Shown: positions 53,448-54,007 of the stretch, one piece after another
Layout: every line of letters begins with the position of its first letter
How positions within the stretch are numbered: the stretch's first letter is position 1
The notes under the pieces: model-generated
Told to the model about the DNA's origin: nothing
Databases searched by the model: none
What the model saw: the letters and a program-made list of their open reading frames with translations, nothing else
Origin: Gammaproteobacteria bacterium
GTDB lineage: Bacteria > Pseudomonadota > Gammaproteobacteria > SZUA-229
Direction: 5' to 3'
Length of the DNA: 54,007 bases
Assembly: GCA_022340645.1 (NCBI GenBank)
Contig: JAJDNP010000169.1
Span: forward strand, 1-54,007
Made by a program: the position numbers and the translations under genes

Positions 53448-54007
53448 GCTGTCTTGCTGGTGGATTTGTGGTTGCTGGTAGTAGCGGTTTTTTCAAGCAG
53501 CTGGCGTAATGGCTGCAGTTCATCGTATCTCTCGCAGGCATCGAGAATATATTTTAATGTCAAGGGCAGGTCAGTGAGATACTGGGGTTTACCGTCACGA
53601 TAGTTTAGACGTGCGAAGATGCCGAGCACTTTCAGGTGACGCTGTACACCCATGAAATCAAACCAGCGAATTAGAGTATCTTTATCAATAACCAGCATGG
53701 GTGCCAGCCGTGCCAGGTATAAATCCAGCCAGTGCTCAACTTTTCCCCTGGGCCATTCGATATAGCAGTCTTTAAACAGTGAAACCAGGTCATAGGTGAC
53801 AGGGCCGATGACCGCATCCTGGTAATCGATCACACCGGGATTGTTTGTTTCTGTAACCATCAGGTTCCGCGAATGGTAGTCACGGTGTACAAATACCTGT
53901 GGCTGCTGTTTTGCGTTTGCTATTAATAAAGTAAAAATTGAATCCAGTGATTGTTTTTGTTCCTTGTCAAGCTGCACATCCAGATGGCGGTTTAGGTACC
54001 ATGTTTC
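53444..54007 (-). CDS. amgK: AmgK-type N-acetylmuramate/N-acetylglucosamine kinase, partial (5' end outside window)
   Basis: The frame continues to the window edge at 54007, so this is the C-terminal part only (about 188 residues; codons upstream of the GTG at 53977 read ETWYLNRHLDVQ). It is of the aminoglycoside phosphotransferase fold: VFVHRDYHSRNLMV has the HxDxxxxN catalytic motif (here HRDYHSRN), followed by GVIDYQDAVIGPVTYDLVSL with the metal-binding Asp. With MurU directly downstream (four-base overlap) it is AmgK, which phosphorylates MurNAc at the anomeric position. A generic phosphotransferase is less likely. Confidence 0.9.
   Translation of the reverse strand, partial: ETWYLNRHLDVQLDKEQKQSLDSIFTLLIANAKQQPQVFVHRDYHSRNLMVTETNNPGVIDYQDAVIGPVTYDLVSLFKDCYIEWPRGKVEHWLDLYLARLAPMLVIDKDTLIRWFDFMGVQRHLKVLGIFARLNYRDGKPQYLTDLPLTLKYILDACERYDELQPLRQLLEKTATTSNHKSTSKTA

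Overview
The window looks like a piece of chromosome from a free-living gammaproteobacterium that I cannot place further. Supporting this are Gram-negative envelope genes (a PagL-type lipid A deacylase, TolQ/TolR-type motors, lipoproteins, OmpA domains), a YheS-type ABC-F protein, a YegQ/TrhP-type U32 protein, the AmgK-MurU peptidoglycan-recycling pair, and several families of short intergenic palindromes typical of such genomes. I saw no phage, insertion sequence, CRISPR array, rRNA or tRNA. Every gene call comes from reading translated sequence and recognising motifs; no database search was run.

Layout. 1-192 is the tail of a probable HlyD-type adaptor. 299-2936 (minus) is a three-gene arsenate resistance operon, arsR - GAPDH - arsJ: GAPDH arsenylates the glycolytic intermediate and ArsJ exports the product. 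3.2-9.0 kb holds single genes: a DUF2189 membrane protein, a small secreted protein, pyruvate kinase, two small unknowns and a U32 tRNA-hydroxylation protein. 9.3-11.1 kb has a PagL-like lipid A deacylase, a tiny desulforedoxin-like metal protein and a methyltransferase. 11.3-15.5 kb (minus) is an operon of a ThDP enzyme, a giant-linker glycosyltransferase-like protein and a sulfotransferase-like protein. 15.9-19.6 kb has a LexA-type protease domain without a DNA-binding domain, a DoxX protein, and a paired aspartoacylase-like hydrolase and GCS2-type ligase. 19.8-25.3 kb has an ABC-F protein, cyclopropane fatty acid synthase, a geranylgeranyl-reductase-like flavoprotein and an outer-membrane barrel.

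25.9-36.2 kb (plus) is the most distinctive block. Nine tightly packed genes encode a periplasmic coiled-coil protein, a large exported TPR protein, two TPR lipoproteins, a 97-residue exported protein, a TolQ/ExbB-type channel, two TolR/ExbD-type proteins and a TonB/AgmX-like transducer with a cytoplasmic coiled coil. I read it as an ion-gradient-driven envelope machine related to Tol-Pal, TonB2 and the Myxococcus Agl motor but not identical to any of them. One of the two ExbD-like proteins has Asn where the ion-carrying Asp should be. About 450 bp further on, same strand, are two giants: a 3354-residue secreted DUF11-repeat protein and a roughly 1727-residue outer-membrane protein with three OmpA-like domains ahead of a very large beta-rich region. 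Together they may form a surface structure, its outer-membrane port and its energiser; the link is inferred only from position.

52.4-54.0 kb (minus) has diacylglycerol kinase and the MurU and AmgK genes (AmgK runs off the window). At least four unrelated families of palindromic repeats sit in the gaps between genes. Two share a nested stem-within-stem design, and two copies of another show compensated base changes, so the folded form seems to be under selection.
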